A DNA stretch of 64,000 nucleotides from Fonticella tunisiensis (GTDB lineage Bacteria > Bacillota > Clostridia > Clostridiales > Caloramatoraceae), in the NCBI RefSeq assembly GCF_004364155.1, contig NZ_SOAZ01000012.1, positions 1 to 64,000 on the forward strand. Reading direction: 5' to 3'. Below the pieces are notes generated by a model that saw only the letters and a list, made by a program, of their open reading frames with translations, did no database searches and was not told the origin of the DNA. Numbering within the stretch: the stretch's first letter is position 1; each line of letters opens with the position of its first letter. The position numbers and the translations under genes are program-made. Of the stretch, positions 35,735-44,098 are shown piece after piece.

Positions 35735-36682
35735 TCAACTATTTTGCATTCCTATATATTCCTCCAGCGTAATGTTCTTACTCATTATTTCTTCTGCGGC
35801 TTCCCTGCCTACATAACGTATGTGCCAAGGCTCATAGCTATAGCCTGTTATGCTTTCCTTTCCCTTAGGATATCTTATTATAAATCCGTACTCAGCTGCA
35901 TGGGATCTTAGCCATTTTCCTTCAGGAGTATTTCCAAAGGATTCTTTAAGGGTATATCCTAAAGATGCACAGGAAACATCCATCGCAAGGCCAGTTTGAT
36001 GTTCACTCTGACCTGGATATGCGCTTATCTTTCTAGCTTCTGTTTCTCCAAGCTGTGCTGCATGCCTTGCAAATAAACTTTTTTGATATTCATAGGACCT
36101 GAAGCCTGAAACAGCTGCAAGGATTATACCATCCTTTTGTGCTGCTGCAAATAAACTATTGAGGGCTTCAGCAGCTTCTCTCCTCATTCTATTGTTTCCC
36201 CTTTTACCTTTGTACAAAACGTTAACTTTTACCAAGTCTGATGGCTCCCAGTTTGCAGGCAGATAGCTCCTTTTATTAACTAAAACCATTGTACTTTGAA
36301 GGTTTGTAACCAAAACTGCTCCCTGAATATTTGAGCTGGTCGTATTTTTCTGGCTTGAGCTGCCTTTAGCTTTGGTAGATGGCTGCTGATTTTGGAGCTT
36401 TGATTTGTTTGCACTGCCATTGCTTGCTTTAGTTGTGCTCTGATTGCTTTCTACTGTTTCATTCTTCTTACTGCTTTGGACAGTACCTTGCAAAGCCTCA
36501 GGTGCTTTTGCTGCTGACTCCCTGGTTTTTTCATGAAGGCTGTTATTATTACTTGCCACAGCATTTTGTGCTGCTGATAAATTTTTCGATTCATTGGATA
36601 CACGAAAATTATTGTCTCCACCGCATGAAATCAATATAGTTGAAATTGCTAAAAGCATTGAAATAAACTTTGTCCCGTGCAT
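35735..36682 (-). CDS. D-alanyl-D-alanine carboxypeptidase (M15B, VanY-like) lipoprotein
   Basis: This 315-residue protein has a lipoprotein signal ending LISCGG, a Ser/Asn/Lys/Gln-rich low-complexity linker (about residues 25-125) that can span the wall, and a C-terminal M15 peptidase domain. Zinc and catalytic residues are seen in SEHQTGLAMDVSC (His, Asp), the preceding VSGFRSYEYQKSLF and EPWHIRYVG (His). It trims the terminal D-Ala of peptidoglycan stem peptides in ordinary cells; no vanHAX genes are near, so vancomycin resistance is not implied. It faces the YetF-like gene across a shared terminator. Confidence 0.9.
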   Translation of the reverse strand: MHGTKFISMLLAISTILISCGGDNNFRVSNESKNLSAAQNAVASNNNSLHEKTRESAAKAPEALQGTVQSSKKNETVESNQSTTKASNGSANKSKLQNQQPSTKAKGSSSQKNTTSSNIQGAVLVTNLQSTMVLVNKRSYLPANWEPSDLVKVNVLYKGKRGNNRMRREAAEALNSLFAAAQKDGIILAAVSGFRSYEYQKSLFARHAAQLGETEARKISAYPGQSEHQTGLAMDVSCASLGYTLKESFGNTPEGKWLRSHAAEYGFIIRYPKGKESITGYSYEPWHIRYVGREAAEEIMSKNITLEEYIGMQNS

Positions 36683-36844
36683 TTAATAATCACCCGTACA
36701 CTTAAAATCTTTTGTCCCTTTAGTACTTACATTTTCTAATTATGCCCATATTATTACATAAAAATACTTATTGTACAATATCATTGTAAAAATTATTCGT
36801 TTAATATACAAGTTCCAAATATTATTCCTAACTTTAAAAAATCT

Positions 36845-36990
36845 TAATTTAAAGCGTTGTGTTACTCTGAAAAGCCCATTAAAATAAAAGCAGAAAATAT
36901 ATTCAGACAGACGCTTCGATAAAAAATATTTCATTCACCAGTACGCTTAGCAAAGAAGTTCTAAGGCTCGGGATTTGAAAATTGAAAAAC
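36845..36990 (+). repeat. dispersed palindromic element, left half only
   Basis: The left end (AAGCGTTGTGTTACTCTGAA), inner arm (CGATAAAAAATATTTCATTC) and half of the hairpin (AAGAAGTTCTAAGGCTCGGG) are present, then the similarity stops. It shares its left-end subtype (CTCTGAAAAGCCCATT) with 49630-49737. The remaining gap to 37077 shows nothing else. Confidence 0.7.
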
Positions 36991-37077
36991 GGCTATCAAT
37001 ACGTTTTCTTGTAATATATTGAAAATATATATAGAATTAAAATATAGTCGTTAATAAGATGCGTTAGGGGGGCTATA

Positions 37078-37755
37078 ATGAAGAATAGAATATGGGAAAT
37101 AGATTTTCTCAGGGGAATCGCAATCGTTCTTATGGTCATATTTCATTTAATTTATGACTTAAGCGATTTTTACTCATATAATATAGAATACTTAAGTGGC
37201 TTCTGGTATTATGAGGGTAAGCTATCGGCAATCCTATTTATGCTCATCTCGGGCATAAGCTGCAGCTTCAGTAGAAATAACCTTAAAAGGGGAGCCTTTG
37301 TGTTTAGTGCTGGAATGATATTGACTTTATTTACCCTTATAACCTTTCCATCGATGTACATAAGGTTTGGTATACTTCATCTTCTTGGCGCAAGTATGAT
37401 AATATATCATTTTATAAGAAGAGTTAAAAACATTTACCTTATCATTTTTTCTGCTGTAATCATATCGCTGGGAAATATATTTTCAAATATGACTGTAAAA
37501 AGCCCATTTTTGTTTATGCTGGGGCTGCGGGATGCGAACTTTGCCTCCCTCGACTATTATCCTCTTCTCCCGTGGCTTGGAGTCTTTCTACTTGGCGTAG
37601 TTCTTGGAAGGATTCTTTATAAAGAAAGGAAAAGTCTCTTTAAGTTTGAACCTAAATTTAATCCCTTATCGTACATGGGACAGCATTCCCTTTTAATATA
37701 TTTTGTGCATCAACCAGTACTTCTTGCAGCACTATATATTATTCATAAAATATAA
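37078..37755 (+). CDS. DUF1624-type membrane protein (HGSNAT-like acyltransferase fold)
   Basis: The 225-residue polytopic protein has about seven membrane helices. It begins with the characteristic IWEIDFLRGIAIVLMVIFHL (RG and His near residue 22), and has GISCSFSRNN, RFGILHLLGAS, LPWLGVFLLGVVLG and HSLLIYFVHQPVL. Relatives are annotated as heparan-alpha-glucosaminide N-acetyltransferase-like; they move acyl groups across the membrane onto sugars. The actual substrate here is unknown. The ATG has a GGGGGG site. A palindromic element lies on each side. Confidence 0.85.
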   Translation: MKNRIWEIDFLRGIAIVLMVIFHLIYDLSDFYSYNIEYLSGFWYYEGKLSAILFMLISGISCSFSRNNLKRGAFVFSAGMILTLFTLITFPSMYIRFGILHLLGASMIIYHFIRRVKNIYLIIFSAVIISLGNIFSNMTVKSPFLFMLGLRDANFASLDYYPLLPWLGVFLLGVVLGRILYKERKSLFKFEPKFNPLSYMGQHSLLIYFVHQPVLLAALYIIHKI

Positions 37756-37757
37756 TG

Positions 37758-38018
37758 AAGGTAGATAATATCTACAGACCGACGCGGAGATAAAAAATAT
37801 ATTCCAGCCGCTGCTACGCTTCGCAAAGAAGTTCTATGGCACCGGATTCGCACAGCCTAAGAAGGTTCGTGAACTCGCTCTCGCTCAGACACCACGAACC
37901 CTTCTAAGGCTCTGCTTCATCCTATGTGCCAAGAACTTCTAATTGCTTGCTAAAATGCTGCCTGCATATATTTTTTATCTCCGCTTTAGTTCTTGAACTG
38001 GAACAACGGATTAATTTA
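37758..38018 (+). repeat. dispersed palindromic element, sequence-diverged copy
   Basis: It has the subtype left end GGTAGATAATATCTACAG, arms GCGGAGATAAAAAATATAT and ATATATTTTTTATCTCCGC, and right end GGAACAACGGATTAATTT. The hairpin arms read AAGAAGGTTCGTG and CACGAACCCTTCT rather than the ACGAAAGTTCT of other copies, so both strands of the stem have changed together. The loop is AACTCGCTCTCGCTCAGA. Confidence 0.8.
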
Positions 38019-38063
38019 AAAACTGTTTTCATAATATTGTGGTGAATTTTGTTTCATGCAGAG

Positions 38064-38957
38064 CTACTCTTTATAAATAAACTCCACAACAGCCTTTATT
38101 AAGTCTTCGGGGTTATCGACAAAGGGAACATGTCCACTGTCCTTTAAGATAACAAGCTCAGCATTATCTCCTATTCCATCCTTAATCTCCCTTGCCATGT
38201 CCATTGTAACAAGCTTATCCTTATCCCCCTGAACAACAAGCACAGGCATAGTTATCCTGTCAACTTCGCCAGTTCCATTAACAACACCGTTATTCACGTG
38301 TGAAATATTGAAAATGCTTAGGCCGTAGTTGAAATCTACTATGTTCCTTTGCTTTGTAATTTCCTCGGCATATTTATCGTACCTTGATTCGTCAGGTTTT
38401 TTAATTGTATAAATTTCCGAGTCACATATCTTTTTTATGTCAGCCACGTTTTTCTTTTCAAATGTGCTTTTAAGATAGGAAAGAAGCCTCGTCATTTCAG
38501 CTTTTGTTTTTACATATTGCCCCTGCATTGGCCTGTTTAGAAGGTTTCTTTTAAATACGGGATAGCCCTTTATGCTGCTTGAATCTATAAGTATTAGCTT
38601 TTTTATGAGTTCAGGATAATCAGATGCAAGCTGCATTGCAACTGTTCCACCTGCCGACCATCCCGCTGCAATTATTTCTTTAAGTCCCAGTGCATCTGCA
38701 AAGAGCTTTATGTCGTCTGATAAATCTTTTATGGTTTCTATTGGTTTATTATATGTTGAAGCTCCAAATCCTCTGAGATCAACTGCATACATCCTGAAGT
38801 TTTCAGGCATGTTCTCCATAAAGATATCCCAGTTTAAGGATGAACTCATATTTCCGTGAATTAAAAGAAGAGTTCGATCCCCCTCCCCCGCTTCCCTGTA
38901 ACCCAGAGTTTCCCCGTTTGAAAGTTCAAGGGTTTTAAAAACAATATTCTTACCCAT
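38064..38957 (-). CDS. alpha/beta-hydrolase
   Basis: The roughly 297-residue hydrolase shows the oxyanion HGNMSSS, the nucleophile elbow GWSAGG near residue 100, the acid Asp in VQGDKDKLV and the catalytic His in DSGHVPFVDNPE near the end, plus a mobile cap region (about 140-210). The triad looks complete. The substrate cannot be told; relatives include esterases, haloperoxidase-like and carboxylesterase enzymes. The ATG at 38957 follows AGGTGA. It is a single gene between two copies of the palindromic element. Confidence 0.88.
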   Translation of the reverse strand: MGKNIVFKTLELSNGETLGYREAGEGDRTLLLIHGNMSSSLNWDIFMENMPENFRMYAVDLRGFGASTYNKPIETIKDLSDDIKLFADALGLKEIIAAGWSAGGTVAMQLASDYPELIKKLILIDSSSIKGYPVFKRNLLNRPMQGQYVKTKAEMTRLLSYLKSTFEKKNVADIKKICDSEIYTIKKPDESRYDKYAEEITKQRNIVDFNYGLSIFNISHVNNGVVNGTGEVDRITMPVLVVQGDKDKLVTMDMAREIKDGIGDNAELVILKDSGHVPFVDNPEDLIKAVVEFIYKE

Positions 38958-39055
38958 AAATATCACCTACACAATTTATTAATAAAAAGCTCCTAATATA
39001 TACTCTATGCCTTATGATGCTTTTTTGATATAGCAACTTTTTATGCAAGTTTTTT

Positions 39056-39140
39056 TTAAGAGACGCTGCGATAAAACAATATATTTCATTCACCAATGCC
39101 CTTGGCAAAGAAATTCTAAGGCTTGGGATTTGAAAAAAAG
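39056..39140 (+). repeat. dispersed palindromic element, fragment
   Basis: This left-half fragment reads GACGCTGCGATAAAACAATA and AAATTCTAAGGCTTGGGATT, then diverges before the central loop. The terminal repeat is missing. Confidence 0.6.
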
Positions 39141-39217
39141 AAGTATTGTTGAAGGAATGATGGTTGATTTAAGTTCAATATAAAAGGCAGATGGCCTATA
39201 AAACCACCTACCCTAAG

Positions 39218-39376
39218 CTATTCAACTTTATTGCTGTTTTTTATATCCCTGCAGTATCCTCCGCAGCATCCTCTTACACTAATGTTTTCTGCTTTGCCCT
39301 TCACCTTTCCTCTATAAAGCATTATATAAACTGCAATGACCGCAGCAATAAAAATTCCTCCGATTATGTAGGACAT
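39218..39376 (-). CDS. small Cys-rich single-pass membrane protein (FeoB-associated-like)
   Basis: This 52-residue ORF starts at an ATG with GGAG upstream. One N-terminal membrane helix (MSYIIGGIFIAAVIAVYIML) is followed by a basic stretch and a Cys motif RGCCGGYCRDI. The layout matches the small FeoB-associated Cys-rich membrane proteins of clostridia, but no feoAB is present here. It lies 19 bp downstream of larE on the same strand, so it is probably cotranscribed and may serve metal or sulfur handling. The family call is tentative. Confidence 0.6.
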   Translation of the reverse strand: MSYIIGGIFIAAVIAVYIMLYRGKVKGKAENISVRGCCGGYCRDIKNSNKVE

Positions 39377-39394
39377 TGTTCATCTCCTCAATCT

Positions 39395-40204
39395 CTATCT
39401 GTTAAGCACTTCGTTCATGCTGCCAGTTCTATAACCCTTTAAATCCAAAGTTACATAATTAAACCCTATCTCTTTTAATCTATCTGCAACCTTGTCCATA
39501 ATTTCAGCCGAGAAGAATTTCTCCCTTTCCTGTGGCGCCACCTCAATTCTTGCGATTTCCCCATGATGCCTTACTCTAAGCTGTCTAAATCCAAGGTCGA
39601 TTAAGAATTGCTCGGCCGCATCTATCATGTTGAGCTTTTCCCTTGTTATCTCCTGCCCATATGGAACCCTTGATGACAGGCAGGCAAAGGATGGCTTGTT
39701 CCAGGTTGGAAGCCCCATTTCTCTGGATAATGCCCTTATATCAGTTTTAGAAAGTCCTGCCTCAATGAGGGGACTTCTAACGCCAAGCTCCCTGGCTGCC
39801 TTCATTCCCGGCCTATAGTCCCCTGTGTCATCTCCATTAGAACCGTCTAATACAAAATTGTATCCCCTTTCCCTTGCTATAGCTGTAAGCTTTGAAAACA
39901 GCTCATTCTTGCAGTAATAGCATCTGTTTTCAGGGTTCTTTGCGAAGCCTTCAATTTCAAGTTCTTCAGATTCTATAACCATATGATTAGCGTTTATTTC
40001 CTTTGCAAATTTTATAGCCTCCCTCATCTCCCTTTCAGGAAAGGTTGAGGATGATGCTGTAACCGCCAGCACTTTATCCCCAAGTGTATCCTTGGCAACC
40101 TTAAGAAGAAATGTGCTGTCAACACCTCCCGAGAAGCCAATAACAACGCTTTCCATATCTTTAAGTATATTCTTTAGTTTTTCAAGTTTTTGGTCTAAAT
40201 TCAT
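39395..40204 (-). CDS. larE: LarE-type ATP-dependent sulfur transferase
   Basis: The 269-residue PP-loop enzyme (GFSGGVDSTFLLKVA near residue 25) activates a pyridinium dicarboxylate substrate and donates sulfur during synthesis of the nickel-pincer nucleotide cofactor of lactate racemase. The motifs DGSNGDDTGDYRPG and PSFACLSSRVPYG agree with LarE. A CYYC pair plus the Cys in FACLSS is the three-Cys pattern of LarE proteins that use an Fe-S cluster rather than sacrificing a single Cys. The ATG at 40204 follows AAAGGGGGAA; the longer frame lacks a site. larB/larC are not in the window, so another substrate is possible. Confidence 0.82.
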   Translation of the reverse strand: MNLDQKLEKLKNILKDMESVVIGFSGGVDSTFLLKVAKDTLGDKVLAVTASSSTFPEREMREAIKFAKEINANHMVIESEELEIEGFAKNPENRCYYCKNELFSKLTAIARERGYNFVLDGSNGDDTGDYRPGMKAARELGVRSPLIEAGLSKTDIRALSREMGLPTWNKPSFACLSSRVPYGQEITREKLNMIDAAEQFLIDLGFRQLRVRHHGEIARIEVAPQEREKFFSAEIMDKVADRLKEIGFNYVTLDLKGYRTGSMNEVLNR

Positions 40205-40410
40205 ATGTATTCCCCCTTTTAAATCTATTATACACCTTTTCATGTTAAGCTTAAAAGTAAATTGTGTGGATTTTATGAAGATTTATTTCAACATTTTACA
40301 CCATAATGCAACTTTTTATCAAAAATAATTTGTTTCTTCATAAAATCTTAACATAGCAGGTTTAATATATAGCTAAAGCGCTAAAGTTTTTGATGGGTTA
40401 ATCCCTCCAT

Positions 40411-40451
40411 CTAAATAAACCAGGGCATACTCAAAGCTCTGGTTTATTTAG
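40411..40451. terminator. hairpin terminator after the 54-aa gene
   Basis: CTAAATAAACCAG pairs with CTGGTTTATTTAG around a 15-base loop, 20 bp past the stop at 40471. Confidence 0.65.
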
Positions 40452-40470
40452 TGAATTCCCTGAAGCTTTA

Positions 40471-40635
40471 TTATCTATTGGGATCATATTTGTAATTTGT
40501 AATTATCTGAGTTGATATATCGTCATCATCTCCATAGTATTCAGCGTTAGTATCTACATCATCCAGTGGAAATATGCTCTTAAACTGTTCTCTTCTTGCT
40601 TCACGTCGAGTATATTCTATCCTTTTTCTTGCCAT
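40471..40635 (-). CDS. unrecognised small acidic/basic protein (54 aa)
   Basis: I do not recognise it. The start at 40635 is supported by a strong AAGGAGG site. The product begins with a very basic segment (MARKRIEYTRREARREQF) and continues with an acidic one (YYGDDDDIS), without membrane segments. It stands alone with its own terminator, and its promoter would lie in or next to the deleted palindromic element at 40651-40817. The good Shine-Dalgarno sequence is the main evidence that it is real. Confidence 0.6.
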   Translation of the reverse strand: MARKRIEYTRREARREQFKSIFPLDDVDTNAEYYGDDDDISTQIITNYKYDPNR

Positions 40636-40650
40636 TGTACCAATCCTCCT

Positions 40651-40817
40651 TAAATTAACGGGTTGTGCCAGTTTTATCATCAAAGCAAAGATAAAAACAT
40701 ATGAAATTCACATTTTTCAAATTCCAAGCCTTAGAACTTCTTTAATAAGCGTGCTGGTGAATGAAATATATTTTTTATCACAGCATCGATCTGTAAATTT
40801 ATTTAGCACAACAAGCT
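40651..40817 (-). repeat. dispersed palindromic element with central deletion
   Basis: Both ends are present (TTAACGGGTTGTGCC; TTTAGCACAACAAGCTAAAT) with the inner arms AAGATAAAAACATATGAAAT and AATATATTTTTTATCACAGC. The hairpin apex and one strand (about 95 bp relative to 16550-16816) are gone. Confidence 0.75.
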
Positions 40818-40846
40818 AAATTATATTTTCTCTAAAAGATTGGTTT

Positions 40847-43108
40847 TTATACTCCATACCTCTTTATAACTTCAAGCTGTTTTTCGGCTTCGTTAGCTGG
40901 TAAAGGCCTGCTGAACAGATATCCCTGTCCTATATTGCACCTGTTTCTCGTTAAAAAATCAGCCTGTTCTCTGGTTTCTATTCCTTCAGCAATCGTACTG
41001 AAGTTAAGGCTGCTGCCCATATCTATTATGGTTTTGACAAGGGTTGATATTCTTTCATCATTTACAATACCATTTACAAAGGACTTATCTATCTTTAAGA
41101 TATCTATAGGAAGATGTTTTAATACGCTTAGGGATGAATAGCCCATGCCAAAATCATCAACGGATATTTTTATTCCAGCTTCCTTCAATTCATTTAAAAT
41201 GGTTAAAAGTTCATCAACATCAAGCATTATTCCCTCGGTTATTTCCAGTTCAAGATACTTTGCTTCAAGCCCTGTTTCCTGCAGCACCTTCTTTACAGTT
41301 TTAACAAAATCCTTTTTCTGAAGCTGACGTACCGATATATTAACTGCAATACTCATTTGATGGTATCCTTTATCATGCCAATCCTTGATTTGCTTACATG
41401 CGGCTTTAAGAACCCATTCTCCAATAGGTATAATAAGACCCGTTTCCTCAGCTAAAGGTATGAATTCAGAAGGCGGTACGACTCCAAGTTTCGGGTGCTT
41501 CCATCTTATAAGGGCCTCCATTCCTACTATATCCCCTGTAGAAAGGTCCACCAGAGGCTGGTAGTATAGTATAAACTCGTTGTTTTTTATAGCCCTTCTA
41601 AGTCCACTCTCCAGGTTCATTTTTCTAGTTATTTGATCGTTAAGGCTTGAGTTATAAAATTGATAGCAGTTTTTTCCCTTTTCCTTGGCAAGATACATGG
41701 CCGAATCGGCATATTTAATCAGTGTATCCACATCATCCCCATCGGACGGATATATGCTTATACCTATGCTGGGAGTTATGTAAATTTCCCTTCCATCCAT
41801 TACGAATGGACGGGATATTTTATCTATGATCTTTTCCGCGCAGCATCTAAGCTCCTCCTTATCCACTGCCTTACGAATCACTATAAACTCGTCCCCTCCA
41901 TGTCTGAATATGGTGTATGGCTCCTCTGCGCAGAAGCTCAGCCTTTGTGCCATGAGCTTTAGGACCCTATCCCCATAGATGTGGCCCAGGGTATCGTTTA
42001 TCATTTTAAATCTATCAAGGTCTATAAATATTACTCCTACATTTTCACCCTTTTTAGCAGCATCCCTTATGGCTTTTTTGAGGCTGCTTCTCATCATATT
42101 ACGGTTTGGCAGACCTGTAACAGCATCATAATGTGCCAATTGATTTATCCTATCTTCAATCTTCTTTCTCCCGGTAATATCGCGGATTTGCTGTATTACC
42201 CCTGTTATATTTCCTTTATCGTCCCTTAAAGGATATGCATATATTTCAAACCATTTTTTCTCCCCCGATGGATAGGTATACTCTGAAATCGTCGTATGAG
42301 GTGTTCCCTGTTTCATAGTTTTAACAGATGAGCAGTCAGCGCAGATCTGTTTGTTCTCTCCAAATGCATCCCTGCGGCAAATCCTCTCTTCAATTGGGAG
42401 CCATTTCTTATACCATTCATCCATCGTTTTATTGGTACGTATTATTTTAAAATTCCTGTCAATAACAGCAATTCCATCCTGTATTGAATCAAAAACGTCC
42501 GACAGGAATTTTTCCTTTTCCTTAAGTGCCCTTTCCATAGATTTTCTTTCGGTTACATCATTGAATGTACTCATAACGGCTTTTTGCCCCTCATATATTA
42601 CGTTTACAGATACAATCTCAACATCTATCTCCTTCCCGTCAACCCTGACAAGCCTCTGATCCTTTATCCCTATATATTTTCCTTCCAGTGCTTCCTGAAC
42701 CCTTGCGGTGGCAACTTCAGCACAGTCAGGATGAATAAAGTCGTAAACATGTCTTCCTATTAGTTCTTCCGGTTTTTCAGCCCCCAAAACATCCACGCAG
42801 GCAGGGTTTGCATAAATTATTATTCCTTCCCTGTAAATAACTATTGGTTGAGGTAATATGTCCATAAGACTTCTATGCAATTTCTCACCTTCAGAAATCT
42901 CCTTTTTCCTTAGGCCTGGTTCTTTTAAACGGAATTTTGCTTTACCATGCCGGACCATAAACAACCAGAACGCTATAAAAATCAGGATAGAGAGCAATGT
43001 TCCAAATGCCATTAGATGTATATAAAAAAAGTGTATACGTAAGATAAAATAAATTACAACTATTCCAATCATTATTAACAAACCAGCAATCCTAACGTTG
43101 TATTTCAT
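40847..43108 (-). CDS. membrane-anchored PAS-GGDEF-EAL cyclic-di-GMP protein
   Basis: The roughly 753-residue protein has two N-terminal membrane helices (about 1-55), then two PAS domains (VIYREGIIIYANPACVDVLG; SIQDGIAVIDRNFKIIRTN), a diguanylate cyclase domain with an intact GGDEF (FRHGGDEFIVI) and a phosphodiesterase domain with EALIRWKHP, NISVRQL and DDFGMGYSSL, so both active sites look complete. The second PAS contains CRRDAFGENKQICADC, a Cys-rich stretch that could sense redox. It would set c-di-GMP level, for example for motility. The ATG at 43108 with GGGGGATT is preferred over 43135. It stands alone. Confidence 0.9.
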   Translation of the reverse strand: MKYNVRIAGLLIMIGIVVIYFILRIHFFYIHLMAFGTLLSILIFIAFWLFMVRHGKAKFRLKEPGLRKKEISEGEKLHRSLMDILPQPIVIYREGIIIYANPACVDVLGAEKPEELIGRHVYDFIHPDCAEVATARVQEALEGKYIGIKDQRLVRVDGKEIDVEIVSVNVIYEGQKAVMSTFNDVTERKSMERALKEKEKFLSDVFDSIQDGIAVIDRNFKIIRTNKTMDEWYKKWLPIEERICRRDAFGENKQICADCSSVKTMKQGTPHTTISEYTYPSGEKKWFEIYAYPLRDDKGNITGVIQQIRDITGRKKIEDRINQLAHYDAVTGLPNRNMMRSSLKKAIRDAAKKGENVGVIFIDLDRFKMINDTLGHIYGDRVLKLMAQRLSFCAEEPYTIFRHGGDEFIVIRKAVDKEELRCCAEKIIDKISRPFVMDGREIYITPSIGISIYPSDGDDVDTLIKYADSAMYLAKEKGKNCYQFYNSSLNDQITRKMNLESGLRRAIKNNEFILYYQPLVDLSTGDIVGMEALIRWKHPKLGVVPPSEFIPLAEETGLIIPIGEWVLKAACKQIKDWHDKGYHQMSIAVNISVRQLQKKDFVKTVKKVLQETGLEAKYLELEITEGIMLDVDELLTILNELKEAGIKISVDDFGMGYSSLSVLKHLPIDILKIDKSFVNGIVNDERISTLVKTIIDMGSSLNFSTIAEGIETREQADFLTRNRCNIGQGYLFSRPLPANEAEKQLEVIKRYGV

Positions 43109-43364
43109 AAAATCCAATCCCCCAAATGCCATCATATAAAGTCAGCGTATTTGAAAGTCGCAATTGATTTATATCTCCATATCCTTTCCATAATTTGTAA
43201 GTATACATAAAATAACTATTTATGTGAATAGAATCATAAATAATAGTTCTACAAAAAATATTTAATTCCTTCATATTTCGATAGTTTAATCATAAAAATT
43301 ATAATCTATCCTCGCTCTACAAAGATGTCGATAATTTTATACTTATAGGTTGACTATAAAGAAA

Positions 43365-43390
43365 GAGCCATATCCAGTGTGATATGACTC
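43365..43390 (-). terminator. terminator of the iron-uptake operon
   Basis: GAGTCATATC pairs with GATATGGCTC around a 6-base loop and is followed by TTTCTTT on the minus strand. Confidence 0.7.
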
Positions 43391-43422
43391 CCTATTTATG
43401 TACAATTTGCTATAACTGTAAG

Positions 43423-44097
43423 TTATGCGCTTTCACGCTCATCAACAGTTCTTCCATCCATAAGTTTTATTAACCTATCTCCCATCATTCCTATTTCGGG
43501 GTCATGGGTTACAATTACGATGGTATGGCCATTTTTGTGCAGTTTCTTAAACAAATCTAAGATAATTTTACCGTTTGTCCTGTCTAAGTTCCCAGTTGGC
43601 TCGTCAGCAAGAATAAGTGAAGGTTGATTAATAAGTGCCCTTGCGATGCTCACCCTTTGCTGCTCTCCTCCGGATAGATGTGCAGGAATATGTTCAAGCC
43701 TATGCCCTAATCCTACAAGCTCCAGGGCTTTTTTAGCTTCTTCTTCATCAACCATGCTGTGAAAATGCTGGGCAAGCATTACATTTTCAAGGGCAGTTAG
43801 ATAAGGTATTAAATGATACTGCTGGAAAACTAAACCTATATTTTCTCTCCTAAATTTAGCCATTTCATTTTGAGATAGTTTTGTCACTTCCGTTCCATTG
43901 ATAATTATTGAGCCATTAGTTGGCCTATCCAGACAGCTTAAAATATTTAAAAGGGTTGTTTTTCCCGATCCGGACGGCCCCATTATATTTACCCATTCGC
44001 CCTTTCTAATGACAATGTTTAAATCCTTCAAAACATGTGTTTTGTCATCATAGGATTTTGATAGGTTCGTTGTTACAATCATATCATTTTTATCCAT
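43423..44097 (-). CDS. ABC ATPase of the FTR1-associated FtsX-type system
   Basis: This 224-residue MacB/LolD-type ATPase has Walker A GPSGSGKTT near residue 41, Q-loop VFQQYHLI, signature LSGGEQQRVSIARAL, Walker B LILADEPTGNLD and H-loop IVTHDPE. It would power the two FtsX-like permeases encoded directly upstream; ABC proteins of this class usually do mechanical work rather than solute import. GGGGGA precedes the ATG, and 1 bp separates it from the permease stop. The set parallels the ATPase of the Campylobacter p19-Ftr iron locus. Confidence 0.88.
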   Translation of the reverse strand: MDKNDMIVTTNLSKSYDDKTHVLKDLNIVIRKGEWVNIMGPSGSGKTTLLNILSCLDRPTNGSIIINGTEVTKLSQNEMAKFRRENIGLVFQQYHLIPYLTALENVMLAQHFHSMVDEEEAKKALELVGLGHRLEHIPAHLSGGEQQRVSIARALINQPSLILADEPTGNLDRTNGKIILDLFKKLHKNGHTIVIVTHDPEIGMMGDRLIKLMDGRTVDERESA

Positions 44098-44098
44098 G

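Noticed and set aside
35735-36682. VanY-like peptidase as a vancomycin-resistance gene
   Set aside because: No ligase or dehydrogenase van genes or sensor kinase nearby; ordinary M15 carboxypeptidases are common in clostridia.
36740-36934. 64-aa minus-strand frame
   Set aside because: Runs through the palindromic element and AT-rich spacer, with no start signal.
39191-39442. 83-aa plus-strand frame
   Set aside because: Antisense to the 52-aa Cys-rich membrane protein gene and the end of larE; the minus-strand reading has the ribosome binding site.
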